A stretch of 64,000 nucleotides of DNA from Onthophagus taurus (GCF_036711975.1 NC_091966.1:10733501-10797500), one strand, 5' to 3'; numbered from the stretch's first letter, positions 16,425 to 27,830 are shown. The notes: generated by a model from the sequence alone, not told the origin. Program-made: numbers and translations.

Positions 16425-17168
16425 ATGGCTCAAATCGGTGAACCATTAACACTCTCTAGAGGTAAGTTATGAATATTTACTATGAACATATCCAAAAATA
16501 TCTGTTATAAATAACCCTAAATAATGAATAATAACTGCTTTTTATAAACTAGACATCAAAAGGTCTATTGAATTACTTGAAAAGTTACAAAAAAATGGTG
16601 AAGTACCAGCGACAAAGTTGGCCGCCCTACAAAAAGTTCTCCAAAGTGACTTCTTAAATGCTGTTCGAGAAGTGTACGAACACGTTTACGAAACCGTTGA
16701 TATTCAAGGGTCTCAAGATGTCCGTGCTTCAGCTACAGCAAAAGCTACAGTTGCTGCTTTTGCTGCAAGTGAAGGTCATGCTCATCCTAGAGTTGTTGAG
16801 CTACCAAAAACGGAGGAAGGTTTAGGGTTTAATGTTATGGGTGGAAAAGAACAGAATTCGCCAATTTACATCTCTAGAATTATACCTGGAGGAGTTGCGG
16901 ATCGTCATGGGGGTTTAAAACGTGGTGATCAATTATTAAGTGTAAATGGAGTGGTAAGTACTTATTGGTTTTATTTTTTATTCAGTAATGAACTTGAACT
17001 TTCTTCGTTTAGTCTGTTGAAGGCGAAAATCATGAAAAAGCTGTTGAACTGTTAAAGCAAGCCCATGGTTCTGTTAAATTGGTTGTTCGTTACACTCCCA
17101 AAGTCTTGGAAGAAATGGAGATGAGATTTGATAAACAACGTGCAAGAAGGCGACAACAATATAATTAA
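16425..17168 (+). CDS. veli: Lin-7/Veli scaffold protein (L27 + PDZ)
   Basis: Three exons (16425-16461, 16553-16953, 17013-17168) join without phase conflict to 197 residues, the usual Lin-7 length. An L27 domain covers about 10-65 ([34 protein letters not shown]). An Ala-rich linker follows, then a PDZ domain from about 92 with the carboxylate-binding loop GLGF at 102-105, IIPGG and [11 protein letters not shown]. The C-terminus reads [15 protein letters not shown]. Lin-7 binds Lin-2/CASK through L27 and receptor or adhesion C-termini through PDZ at epithelial junctions and synapses. Convergent with the ADP/ATP carrier, with 406 bases between the stop codons. In Drosophila the orthologue is veli. 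Confidence 0.97.
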
Positions 17169-17574
17169 AAATGTTTTAAATTAAGAGATAAAACAGAAAT
17201 GCTAATCTCGTTGGATGCATTTAATTGAGTTCTATTTATAAGTTGTATTTAGCTTTTTTAATGTATTCTCAATTTTATTCCACTTTATTTTAAGATGATA
17301 CTCAAAAATATGTTGACAATTTTTATTTCTTTAGACGTTTTACATAAAAATTTGTTATTTATTGTTATTATCTATGTAGAATGTATAAATAATAAATTGT
17401 AGTCAATATATTGAATTTTTATTTTTTGAAATTTACAAAATCCTTTAAAACTATAGATAAAAAAAAATCTGTTTTAATAATAGTATTTAATGTAAAAATA
17501 TATTCTATACGTCGAATTGTAAACATCTCAATGAATGACAACGGCATAAAAGAAAAACGAGTTGAAATAAAATC

Positions 17575-18917
17575 TCAACCTACTGGAGGTTTAGTGGAAG
17601 GTTTAGCTCCCGTCGACCAAGCCTTCAAACGATCATAGAATACCAAAACTAAAGCAGCGCCCGTACCTCTTAATATATTCGAAAAGGCACCTTTGTAAAA
17701 CGCTGCAGGCCCTTCGTCCTTCAGTATTTTAATCCAACAATCCATCGTATTCTTGTACATTATTTCCGATTTTGCACGCCCTGATTGCATCATCATTCGT
17801 CTTCTTACTGTATCCAACGGGTAAGATATTATGCCAGAAAATGTAGTTACTGCCTAAAAACTATAAGTGTAAAAAAGAGGTATATTGCAGGGTGCAACAG
17901 AAGACACTTGCGGGGGAGTACCATTTATTACAATGTTTTAGTATCTAGGAAACAATATTTCTCAATTATAGCTTCCAATTAGATATGTACATTTATCTAT
18001 AACATCCGCGTAAACCCGATATGAATTTTCTCTGCTGCACCCTGTATATTTATTTACATACCAATGCGATTGAAAATGATATCATAAAATTAACGTCTTG
18101 TGGAGGTGGCATATATGACTTTATGGTATCGAAAACTCCAAAATATGCTGCTCTATATATAATGATACCTTGCACGGAAACAATAAATCCTCTGTACAAA
18201 CCAATTGGTCCATCACTTTTTATAGTTTTTAGTATACAATCCATAATACCATGGTATAGACGATCTGAACCCTTTCCTTTACCTTTACCAACATCAGCAC
18301 CCAGTCTATTAAAAGACAATGTTTCAAATAAGTTAACAAACAAGACATGATTAAAGACACCAGACAACAATCATTAACGTTTACCTTGTTCTTGCGTAAT
18401 CCAGAGGATATACAAATAATAACGAAGTTGCGCCCGCTGCTCCTCCAGACGCTAAATTTCCCGCAAAATATCTCCAAAAATGTTTCTCTTTATCTATACC
18501 GCCTAAGAAGAAGTGCTTGTATTGATCTTTAAAAGCGAAGTTTAACGCCTGTGTTGGAAAATACCGGATAACATTCGCTAAATTTCCTCTCCAAAAGCTT
18601 GCGAATCCTTGTTCTTGCGGTATTCTAATAAAACAGTCGATTATTCCTATATCATAAAAAGCGAAGATTGTTTTAATGATTTATACCTTAACTTCTAACG
18701 AAACTGTTTTTATTTTACCTTTGTATTTTTTATCGGCAGCTATTTGTTTTGAAGCATGCTGAATCTGCAGTAATAATTTAACGCGTTCGATTGGAGCGAC
18801 AGCCGTTTTTGCAACTGCAGCGGATATTCCTCCGGCGAGAAAATCCTTGACGAAACTGATGAGATCTGAGTCAACTGCCTCAGAATTTGATACTTTACCC
18901 TTTTTGTCTTTTGACAT
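17575..18917 (-). CDS. mitochondrial ADP/ATP translocase
   Basis: Four exons (18917-18719, 18646-18385, 18305-18062, 17853-17575) join in frame to 327 residues. It exchanges matrix ATP for cytosolic ADP across the inner mitochondrial membrane. The three mitochondrial-carrier repeats are clear: P.ERVKLLLQ in repeat 1, PLDYARTRL in repeat 2, [11 protein letters not shown] in repeat 3. The RRRMMM nucleotide-carrier signature is at 252-257. [16 protein letters not shown] and [13 protein letters not shown] are typical. It is longer than the usual ~300 residues: about 15 extra at the N-terminus (Lys/Ser/acidic) and about 18 at the C-terminus ([13 protein letters not shown]). Intron 3 carries a MITE. 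Orthology to sesB or Ant2 cannot be told here. Confidence 0.95.
17887..18044. mobile_element. 158-bp MITE in the ADP/ATP carrier intron, with TATATT duplication
   Basis: Termini GCAGGGTGCAACAGA and TCTGCTGCACCCTG are inverted repeats. The hexamer TATATT flanks both sides (17881-17886 and 18045-18050). It almost fills intron 3 (17854-18061), leaving little more than the splice signals. Non-coding. Confidence 0.72.
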
Positions 18918-19305
18918 AATATTTAATTTTATTTCACGCTCGTTACGATATGTATGGTAAAGTGTGAGAGATGAGTAAGTCAAATTTTGATAGATGATTC
19001 TGCCAACTAATGACATCACCATAAAACAATAGGAGTCTTACATGTTTGACGTCTTAATGCCGTCTAATATTATAAATTTTATAGGGGATTTTGTAAAATT
19101 TTGGGCGAATGATTGTTTTAGCAAAATTATGCCATTCAATAAACGACAGGATAATATCAGCCCTTTGTCAAATTTCCTAGGATTGTAGTACTTAACTGAA
19201 TTTTCATTAATAAAGTATTGTTACTGAATGACCGTGAAGAAGAAGGCAAACTTTATACACATGAATTCAAATTAAAAAGAACAGTTTGTTACGTTATGAC
19301 ACAAT

Positions 19306-20068
19306 TTAGTGTGTGTCAAAATATTGTGTAGTGAAAAAATCGGTTTTGAAGTTAATCTCGTACTGATTTCTTATGTTGTGGGTGGTGATGAGATCAAGCC
19401 TGCAGGTACCTGTTGGTATGTGTTTTCTTCCCACCTTCCCATCTGTCTTCCCAGTCACCAATACATCCAGGAATGGTAACTGTTTTGCAGCTTCTGTTTC
19501 CAATGTTAATTTGATCATGGAGTGTTGTGAGTTTAGGTGGTCTAGAAATTCCTGGAGTCACTTTCTCCCGTGCAATAGGCAGTACTTCGCCAGCCCTGGA
19601 TCATACTCCGACAAGCCCTGCGAAAAGAGTTTCTGAGGAAGACCATACATGACATCTTTGACTGGTACTCTGGTGAATAGAGATTCCACGTCGAAACTTA
19701 CCAAGATATCCCGGGGAGTTAACTTCATACCCCTGATTGATTCCACAAAATATGTAGGATCTCTGACATTTGATTCCGTTTTACCTGTAAAACGATACAG
19801 AATCTTGGCAAGGTATTTTGCTAGTTGATACGTAGGAGAATTTATGGCACTGACAATAGGGGGTAGTGGAATTATGGATTTTTGGTAATTCATATATTCT
19901 TGGTTGTATTGGGACCTGTAACAAGCTTTTCTGTTGTGCTGCTTGGATTCTTGTAGATTTTACCAATTTTTTCATTTTCCTTACTATCTTCTCGATTGGG
20001 TTCTTTTTTATTTTCTTATAGGTGACTGCTCCAAAAGGCCATGGGGTTCGTACCATGGAGTTCGACAA
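19306..20068 (-). pseudogene. Penelope-like element reverse transcriptase remnant
   Basis: Minus-strand translation gives, across frameshifts, YELPKIHN, PIVSAINSPTYQLAKYLAKIL, TPRDILVSFDVESLFTRVPV and KQLPFLDVLVTGKTDGKVGR. These are the reverse-transcriptase fingers/palm and following segments of Penelope-like elements (LPKIHK, SFDV.SLFT.VP, LPFLDVLV). The palm YVDD-containing part and the GIY-YIG domain are missing on this strand. Frame changes at about 19558 and 19890 show decay. It lies head-on against a plus-strand Penelope tail. Confidence 0.75.
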
Positions 20069-20084
20069 AACGATGGTGCTAGTA

Positions 20085-20350
20085 AGAACCGGATCTTATT
20101 TCCAAAGAATGACAAGAGAGGCGTTAGAGATTCAATGACATAGGAACAGCTTGAACAGAGAAGACGGCTGGGACCTCAGTCGCACCTGGAAGATGCTAGT
20201 TAACCTAACGAAAGCTTGTTCACCCGGTTTTGACAAAAACAACTTAGTTGACAATTAGACAGTAATTAGTATTCATTGATTATTAACTCAAACTTTCTGA
20301 AGAAGATTGCAACATGGCATCCGAAACGTTATAATTTTTTGCAGGTCATT
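20085..20350 (+). pseudogene. Penelope-like element tail (end of GIY-YIG domain plus 3' region), opposite orientation
   Basis: Plus-strand codons read TREALEIQ, then (after a stop) NSLNREDGWDLSRTWK. This is the conserved end of the GIY-YIG endonuclease of Penelope-like elements (REAIEI..H..N.NREDG..LS.TW). The following CTGAAGAAGATTGCAACATG and CCGAAACGTTATAA resemble the usual 3' non-coding end of these elements. It directly adjoins the minus-strand remnant 19306-20068 in inverted orientation. Confidence 0.65.
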
Positions 20351-20613
20351 TGTAAAGTACTTTTTTGAATGCCATATCAAATATTTACATCTTGTGAGGT
20401 CACCGAAATGTACGTATAAAGTCTGGTTCCAGCAATCAATATGACATTTTTAACTTCTTTTTGAGTTACTATTCTGCGAAATCTATTTTATCGGAAGGTA
20501 GAAATTAGAAATGTTTCTTAACATATTTTATTGTTTTGTTGACATTTTTGACATTATAACAAAAAATTAAACAAAATAATGTTTTGCAGCTTTACTCAGT
20601 GGTCCAGTCTGCT

Positions 20614-21866
20614 TTATACGTAATATAGATAAATATTGTCATTCTTGGACATCTCGTTGTGGAGAAGGTTTATAGCCTCGATGTTGAGATGATCGTATAT
20701 TTTCTTCTCATGTTTAAATGCGAATAATGCAATTTCTGATGATACCGATGCTACTTGAAATCGCGATGGAGGTCGGTGTTTCTTATGTACCAAGGTGCAT
20801 TCACTATTCACCTTAGTACTTTGTTTTGGAATCTTTGAATCAAACTTGCATTTGACTTGCAGGTACAACCCCACAGTTGAATTCCGTATGTCCATTTTAG
20901 TTTCAAAACTTGCATGTATAATAGCAATATGCTTCTTTAGTGATAACGTAGATTTTCTGCCAATAAGCCAATATAGGTGTCTAAATTTGACATCAAGTTC
21001 TTCACGTTTTTTCTTGACGTGAGCTTTCCACTTGAGTTTAGCATCCAGCGTCATACCAAAATATTTTGCGGTGTTGCCGTAAGGAATTGCATTACCATTT
21101 ATGTGCACTGGGAGATAGTTTACTTTCTTATAAGTAAAGTTTATGTATGTTGATTTATTTGTATTTAATTTTGTTAGCCATTGTTTGGTCCAGTTTTCTA
21201 TTGAATTTAACGCCAATTATAACTTATGAATGTAACTGTTAAAGTTTCTGGTATCTCGGGAAGGTCGAAGGTGTTGAGTAAGTACAGTGTTGGGCCAAGC
21301 TCACTTCCTTGAGGAACGCCGGCTTGTATTTCATGTAATGATGAATAAGCGTTTTCGTATATTACTCTAAAATATCGATCAGAAAGATACGATTTTAATA
21401 CTTGACTATACGTTGATGGTAGTATTTGGTCTAGTTGGTAATTCAAACCATCTAACTATACTTTGTCGAAAGCTTGTGCAACATCCAAAAATACGGCGGT
21501 GCAAACATTATTTTCTTCCATTGCTATTTCGATAGTATTCGTTATCTCGAATAGCATCTGTGGGGGTTTACCAGATTTTGGTATTATTATTATTTCAGTA
21601 ACTTTCCATATACTTGGGAAGTATTACTGTTTAAAAGCGTCATTAATTATGTGTAACAGTTTTGTAATCGCCCGTTTTGGTAGATGTTTCAAAGTTTCTC
21701 CATTAATTATGTCAAAACTTGCTGATTTCTTTATGTTTAGCTTTTGTATTTCATAATAAAGTTCTTTCATTCTGACACTTGGTATATTACTCTGCTCATC
21801 ACTTGGAATTATGCTAAGAACACTATTTAACATAGTTGTTGGACTGTCTGATGTAAATACTTTCAA
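20614..21866 (-). pseudogene. Jockey-like non-LTR reverse transcriptase remnant
   Basis: Minus-strand frames in order: K.ASFDIINGETLKHLPK (21866-21624), a P..G....PQ-type step, then AGVPQGSELGPTLYLLN (21446-21207). Then, with the YADD-bearing strand deleted, WTKQWLTKLNTNKSTYINFT, GNTAKYFGMTLDAKLKWKAH and the thumb (21216-20614). The order and motifs are those of Jockey-clade pol proteins. Loss of the catalytic aspartates plus frame breaks make it a dead copy. Confidence 0.78.
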
Positions 21867-22222
21867 TCAAAATTTTTGCAATTGCATTTTTGCCCATCGT
21901 TTACTACTTCGTACCTAACCTTGACGCGCCAAGGTAGATTTGCCAAGTTGTAACTGATCCCGTAGGTCTGCGAGAATTCGCAAAGGAACATAATCGATTG
22001 CTTAAGATAAAAAATAATAAAGGTATAGGATATCACATCTCGCTTTTATTTACATTTTAGTATAACAATAATAATATGATAGTTGGACTATTTTTTTATT
22101 CATAATGAGAATTCTTGCGTATGAGATTTTTTGAAAATTTAAATAAATATATTAATCAGTTCCAAATATTTATGTTGAAAGTTAAAACTCAAAAAAATAT
22201 TTTCAACTGCGCAAAGGTTTCG

Positions 22223-23596
22223 TTAACTTGGTAAGACATCTACCAATTCTCGTACAGTAAGATGTCTAAGTTCTAATAATGGTGTAGTTTGAGTTGTGTA
22301 ATGTTTGGGAAATAGGAAAAAAGACATAATACTAACTATTAAAATTAAAATAATAATAATAACAATGTGGTAATATAGAGTCGTATCAATCATCGTATCA
22401 ATCGTAGTAATATTAGATTCGGATAAAAATAGTTCTTTCCAAATATCATTTTTAGTTGGCCGAGCAAATATTGTATACATTCTTACTCCACAGGAAACTA
22501 CCCCCATTAAACATGAAGGATGTGTGGTATTTGCTAGGAGTGGAGCACCAGAGTCTCCCTAAAATAAAAATAATAATAATAAATTGCTATATTAACATAG
22601 TGCAATAATATTTACCCCTTCTGTGTGATAAGAGTTCCTAGAAGTTGTACAAAATTGAGTATCATTGTTTCGAATGTAAGTGTTATTTTCACATTTATTT
22701 GGATTATTTTCAATTTCAAATATACCATAATTCATTATATGTGGTTCATTTTTACTCTAATAAAAAATTAATAAATTAAAAGATAAAATATTTTTAATTG
22801 ACTTTGAAAACCTGAGCTTGAAAACCAGCTTTGATTAAAGAAATTGCTTTTCCTTTCGGATAAAAATCAGCACATAAAGGGATAGTTCTCAGAATTACTG
22901 GTATATTTTTTATCGTAATGGTAGCTATATCATATGTTGGACATGTTTCTTCCTTTACATAATCAGGATGTTTTTTTACATCATTCATATTAATTGGTAT
23001 ACTTCCTTTCAATGTCTCTTCAAAGTTGTTTAAATTCAGACGGTGTTTAGCGGGATATATGTAAAAAGTGTTATTCTGCCGTTCTTTAGGATCGAGTTTC
23101 CTAAAATAACTATGTTTAGTGGGTAATTCATTGAATGTTTTGGTACGTACCAATAATTATTAAAGCAATGAGCAGCTGTAATTAATACATTTCTTGAAAT
23201 AGCAGTTGCTGTGCATTTGTATGTAAACGTTTCTAATGTTCCATTTCTTGTTAATATAGCAAACTGAAAAAATAAATAAAAAATAAACGTTTTTGTTAAT
23301 GCTAAAAATAACTAGGAATGGGTTATCTAATCAGTTGCATTTCCTAGAATCTCTTGTATAAAGTTTTTGATTAGTCAGATCCGTATTTATATTTTAATAA
23401 AATAGTGCTTACCAAAAAATTGTAGTCAGTGGCTTCGTCTGATTCAATTATTTCACCATTATTAAACGCTAAAAGAATACGATTATTTTTATACATCGAT
23501 GTGTAATCTTTATTGCTTCATACCTTCTACGGAAGCTATCAAAAAGTGTAGTTCTAAAATCGTTAATATCATCAATATCATATGATTTATTTTCAT
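22223..23596 (-). CDS. S1-family serine protease with C-terminal transmembrane anchor
   Basis: Six exons (23596-23524, 23468-23413, 23263-23151, 23100-22812, 22756-22616, 22558-22223) join with matching phases to 335 residues; the third intron is only 50 nt. A signal peptide covers about 1-22 (MKINHMILMILTILELHFLI). The trypsin-like domain shows TAAHC (His75), YDIAT (Asp138) and GDSGAP (Ser227), so the triad is intact. The six residues before the active Ser read HTEGGD: the trypsin-type Asp at the pocket base is a His, and the Cys that normally precedes the oxyanion loop is Glu. About 285-306 (IVIIIILILIVSIMSFFL) is a membrane span, followed by a ~29-residue tail. No clip domain. Likely secretory-pathway or cell-surface; substrate unknown. 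No transcript check was possible. Confidence 0.85.
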
Positions 23597-23937
23597 ATGT
23601 CCGAGTCTGAACACAAGTGAACAATATAAAGTAACTAATTTTAATTTAAAATTTATCCGTTCAATTTTTAATTTCACAAATAATTTTTGTATGAACTTTT
23701 TGTACACTTCGATTCGTCGTGAATGCCCGACTTCACTTTAGAATATGATGAAATGACAATGATTTTAATGAATGTATTGTAAGGTGCGAATTTTTATCAG
23801 ATAAATTTAAAATTGATGATAAGAAAATAATTTTATTTATTTTACAGCGATCACTCGAAATAATTTTTATCAGAATTCCCCGCATACTTGTTAAATTGTT
23901 TTCACAAAAAATACCGATTTTCCGATAATACATTTTT

Positions 23938-24440
23938 AAACGATTTCGTATTATTCTAATTCACGAACGAAATGACTGCTATGCATTTAGTTTAAAATTG
24001 AATTGACTTATTTTCGTTCGGGTGAACGTGGTTTGTTCACTATTTCTAACCAATATCGTTAAACTAACATTCTAATCGTGGTTATTGAACTTCACATATG
24101 ACAACAGCTATGCTTTAAGAGTTGGTAAAGTGCACTCATCCAACAGAATTGAGAATTAACTAGTCTTCAGATGATTGCACAATGACTCTTGTTTATCAAT
24201 AAGACAATATTGAGCCTATCCAATGACTCTAATATAACGCTCCCCAAAAATTTAGAAACCTAACTGTTAGTTAGACATTTTTAAGCGTTTTCGTATTATT
24301 TTATTTCACGAACTAAATGACTGCTATGAATTTAGTTTTCAATTGAACTTAAATTGAATCTATTTATTTTCGTTTGGGTGAACGTCGTTTGTTTAATACT
24401 TTTAATCAATATCGTTAAACCAACATACTAATCGTGATTA
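23938..24440. repeat. diverged direct repeat upstream of the serine protease gene
   Basis: About 150 bases at 23938-24085 recur at 24282-24440, same orientation, with substitutions and small indels. Shared blocks are TTTCGTATTATT, CACGAAC, AAATGACTGCTATG, TTATTTTCGTT.GGGTGAACGT and CAATATCGTTAAAC. The ~200 bases between are unrelated. Origin unclear; possibly a promoter-proximal segmental duplication or an unrecognised mobile element. Confidence 0.7.
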
Positions 24441-24839
24441 TTTTGACTAAACATTACTAATTTTTATTCATTTTCGCATGAAAAACCAATTACAAACATT
24501 GATAAATTAAATTATCAAATTTATTTAAACATATTTTCTCGGTCTGCGTATAAAAAGTATATTATTATACTGCTATGACTCCATAATGAGAGGATGTTAT
24601 CGTTTTTTATGTAAATATTGAAAGTTACGATAATCAAGTACGAAGGCTTTTACTGCCGGTGTTACTTGAACTAAAACTGGAACTAATACTAGCACTTTCA
24701 CTAGAACTAACACTTCACCTACAACTAGTCACTTTCGGGTTGTCGTGCGTCTTTTGAAAAAGTAGGGATATATGGAGATGTTTCACGAAGAAGCGTTAAG
24801 GAAGAGTCCGTGGAAACAAATCATATGAAGAGACCGTCT

Positions 24840-25575
24840 CTAGGAATTCCTAGATAACCCGAATTCGCAACACCTCCTTATCAAAGATATCATGGAAACG
24901 AAAGCTGCTAAACAGTTTACCTTTCCTGGATATTTTGGTAACTAGGAAAAAAAAGGGGACATGGAACTGTGAATGTATCGGAAGAAGATATACACAAATT
25001 GGTATCTTCAGGTTTCATCCCATTTTCATTCACAACAGAATAGGTCAGTGATTCAACCCAGTTCCAGCGAGTAGAAAGGATATGCGAGGAAAAAATTTAA
25101 AAAAAGTAGAAGGATTTCTGCATGTACTCCAAAAGAACAGCTACACCCTGAGGGATATCCAGCGAGCCACGAAGCAACGCAAGCAGAGCTACCAACCAAG
25201 TTTATCTGCCTCCCTTAAGTTTCAGGTGTGATGGAGCGGATTGTAAGTTGCCTGAAGAGAATAAGAAAAGTACGATATGCTTATGATTAGCTAAAGACAA
25301 ACTAATCCATTTAGGAGTGGGACTCTATCAGCTATCATGCAGTTGTGGGAAGCATTACGTTTTCCAAGATGGACGTAACATCGAGTGCCGCATCAAAAAG
25401 CATGAGAGGGATGTCTGATTAGATGAATAAGATCGAGCAGTCCGCAATCGCAGAGCATTGCCACAAAAAGGGATACACCATAGATTTCGATAAGACCGAG
25501 ATACTGGCCAAAATCGGAAATTACTACCAAAGGATAACGAAGCGATACAGATCCATGAACATAAGAACAACATGA
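24840..25575 (+). pseudogene. Penelope-like element fragment (RT end and GIY-YIG endonuclease)
   Basis: Plus-strand translation across frameshifts gives IMETKAAKQFTFP and RRYTQIGIFRFHP (equivalents of LPFLDVLV and RKPTHTDRYL). Further on are YQLSCSCGKHYVFQDGR, CRIKKHERD, SAIAEHCHKKGYTIDFDKTE and a KDNEAIQIHEHKNNMNE tail. Only the domain order and the CGK.Y..Q.GR...R..EH core identify it as the GIY-YIG nuclease of a Penelope-like element. Several stops; non-functional. Confidence 0.7.
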
Positions 25576-26109
25576 ATGAATAACTAATTTCATCACTTCG
25601 AACTTGTTTGTTCGCGGTTTGTTGAACTACTTCTAAAATCTATTATCTTTGACTTATTAACAGGAAATAGTCATATTTCTAAACATCGCTCATACTTAAT
25701 AAAATTTATTCAAAGTCGTTCATCACCAGTAATGAAAATGGTGCATTAGCGATTCGTGTGGAGAGCAGAATAAGAACAACAACGTTACTAATTTATTTAC
25801 AGAGAGAATATGCTGGTATACTTATTACAAAATTGAAAGACTATCGTTTAAAACAGTACTCTAAACATTCATATATGTATAGTTTTACAGTTGCTGGTAC
25901 AGTTGGTGGCAACCTCACAAGTTGGGTGTCCTTTTTTTAAGTTTTCAATAGTGCTGCCTTTGAATGTAACTTCAATAAACAGTGAGGTTGTCAAGTTCAA
26001 AAACGTGCTTACCTTATTGGATTACATTTCGTCGACAACTGCAAAAAAGCAAAAGAATCAAAATATCCAGACCAAAACGTTAAGCCAAACAGAACGTAAT
26101 TCAGATCAA

Positions 26110-26460
26110 CCTCAACCGAGGTGAGGGTAATGATGCGGCCTTTGGAAGGGTGCTTTAGGAGGAAGGATTTGGAGGTGAACCTAGACAAAACGAAGATAAT
26201 GAAGTTTTGTAAGTGGGGTGCAGAAACAGGTGAGCAGGATATAAGAAAAGGGGATTGAAATGTGTAGACAGCTGACGAGCAGGGATATGGGAATGTAGGA
26301 GAGAAGGACTGATGATATAAGGGAGAGAAATATAACCCAAAATCGGGGAGATTGTAACAGAGGGGCTACCAAAGTATTTGATTTGCAGAGGGGGGTGAGG
26401 AGGGGAAGAGTGGTGGCCAGATCTAGGTGTGGTAATGAAGAGAGGTTCAGAGCTGGCTGT
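26110..26460 (+). pseudogene. non-LTR retrotransposon fragment (post-palm RT and C-terminus)
   Basis: The plus-strand frame shows a FRRKDLEVNLDKTKIMKFCK segment, the strand that follows the catalytic YADD in non-LTR reverse transcriptases (L.LN..KTK.M.F), then G-rich codons. Further right, GRVVARSRCGNEER resembles the C-terminal cysteine-motif neighbourhood of such proteins. Frames are broken. The unusual purine/G-rich composition (26110-26460) contrasts with the AT-rich surroundings. Confidence 0.5.
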
Positions 26461-26499
26461 CTTTATAGTATCTGCTAGTAGAGTGTGATGAGATTAAAA

Positions 26500-27830
26500 C
26501 ATTTTACCATCCAATTTTTTTACATGCATTACGATTCAAGTAGATTTTTGCAACAAAAAAAAATCTTCTTTGTAATGTTTTTTCGCCTTTAGATAAAATA
26601 CTTAAATATTAACACACTTTTATAAACTTTGTTCTGGAATTTGATAATTTAAGTTAACTATAATAAACCATTTATTTCAGAACTACCAAAAATACATTAA
26701 TCCCTGTTACTTCCTGGGTCCTCAATTGTATTTTATAGCTAAAGACGGAAGATGTTAATTCTCTGCTTAAAAAATTTTTTTGGCAAGTCGTAGAATAATG
26801 ACAAGCTACGAAAGAACTAACGTGTGAAGAGTCATGTGATTATTTAGAAGATGATGATGGTAGTTTACAGATTAAAGTTGATTAACTTGTCTTCATGTTA
26901 GCTTTTATTGTAACAAGATGATAATAATGGAAATATGACGATTATTTGAGTATTCACTCTTTCGGAGAGAATTTTGAGTTAGTTTCAAAATATTAAACTT
27001 TTTGATCCTTGGGAAAATATATCTTAAGTTTGCAGTTAATATATATATTTTAATAATTTATACTTTTATCAATGGCGATAAAACTATAAGGATTACTCAT
27101 TGTCAAAATGCGTCATTTCATAATTATAAAAAACAACTTATGTCTGTTAGATAAACGTGTTTGATCTGTCATAAAAACTTCTCGTTTTACTTAAACTAAT
27201 TTTATTATATTAATATATATTTACTTTATACATTTGTGAAGGTATATCTTATTTACAATTCATGAATATATACTACGAAAAGAATCGCCAAATTTTTTTA
27301 AGCTTATCCTCGTTCCCATAAAAATTATTTTCGTAGTAAACCGTCGATGGGAGAAATTCAAATAATTTTAATGCGTTGTAGATTTGAAATGACCGATAAA
27401 TTAGCCTCATTCTTATGAACTTACAAAATACGTACTTTCTGGAATCGATCCAAAAAGTAAAACACAGTCTTGCATTTTCCGAATAAAAGAAATAACAAAA
27501 AAAAAAGAAATGAAATTTTCGAAAAAAAAATATATAGTTATTAGTAGGAACTCAACTTCTAACTCATCAATTTCGGTCTTTAGGTTAATACGATGACGAA
27601 ACAACAAATAAATGGAAAATGTACTGCCGTTTGTTAGTCATAATTGAGCACAATGCTAATTGCGTTTACCGACTTATACGCTAATTAAAGATAAAAGCGT
27701 CATTCAACCGGTAAACAATTTTCATGTTTTTAAATTACTCATAATAATAAATAAAAATGATCGATGATAAAACTGAATATTGTGAGTTAGAAGTTGAGTT
27801 TTAATTTTTTTTTGTATTTTTCTTGACTTT
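26500..27830. other. intergenic, nothing recognised
   Basis: AT-rich sequence between the non-LTR fragment and the stop codon of the fibrinogen-domain gene. The right part must hold that gene's 3' UTR. No repeats of note or coding signal on either strand. Confidence 0.4.
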
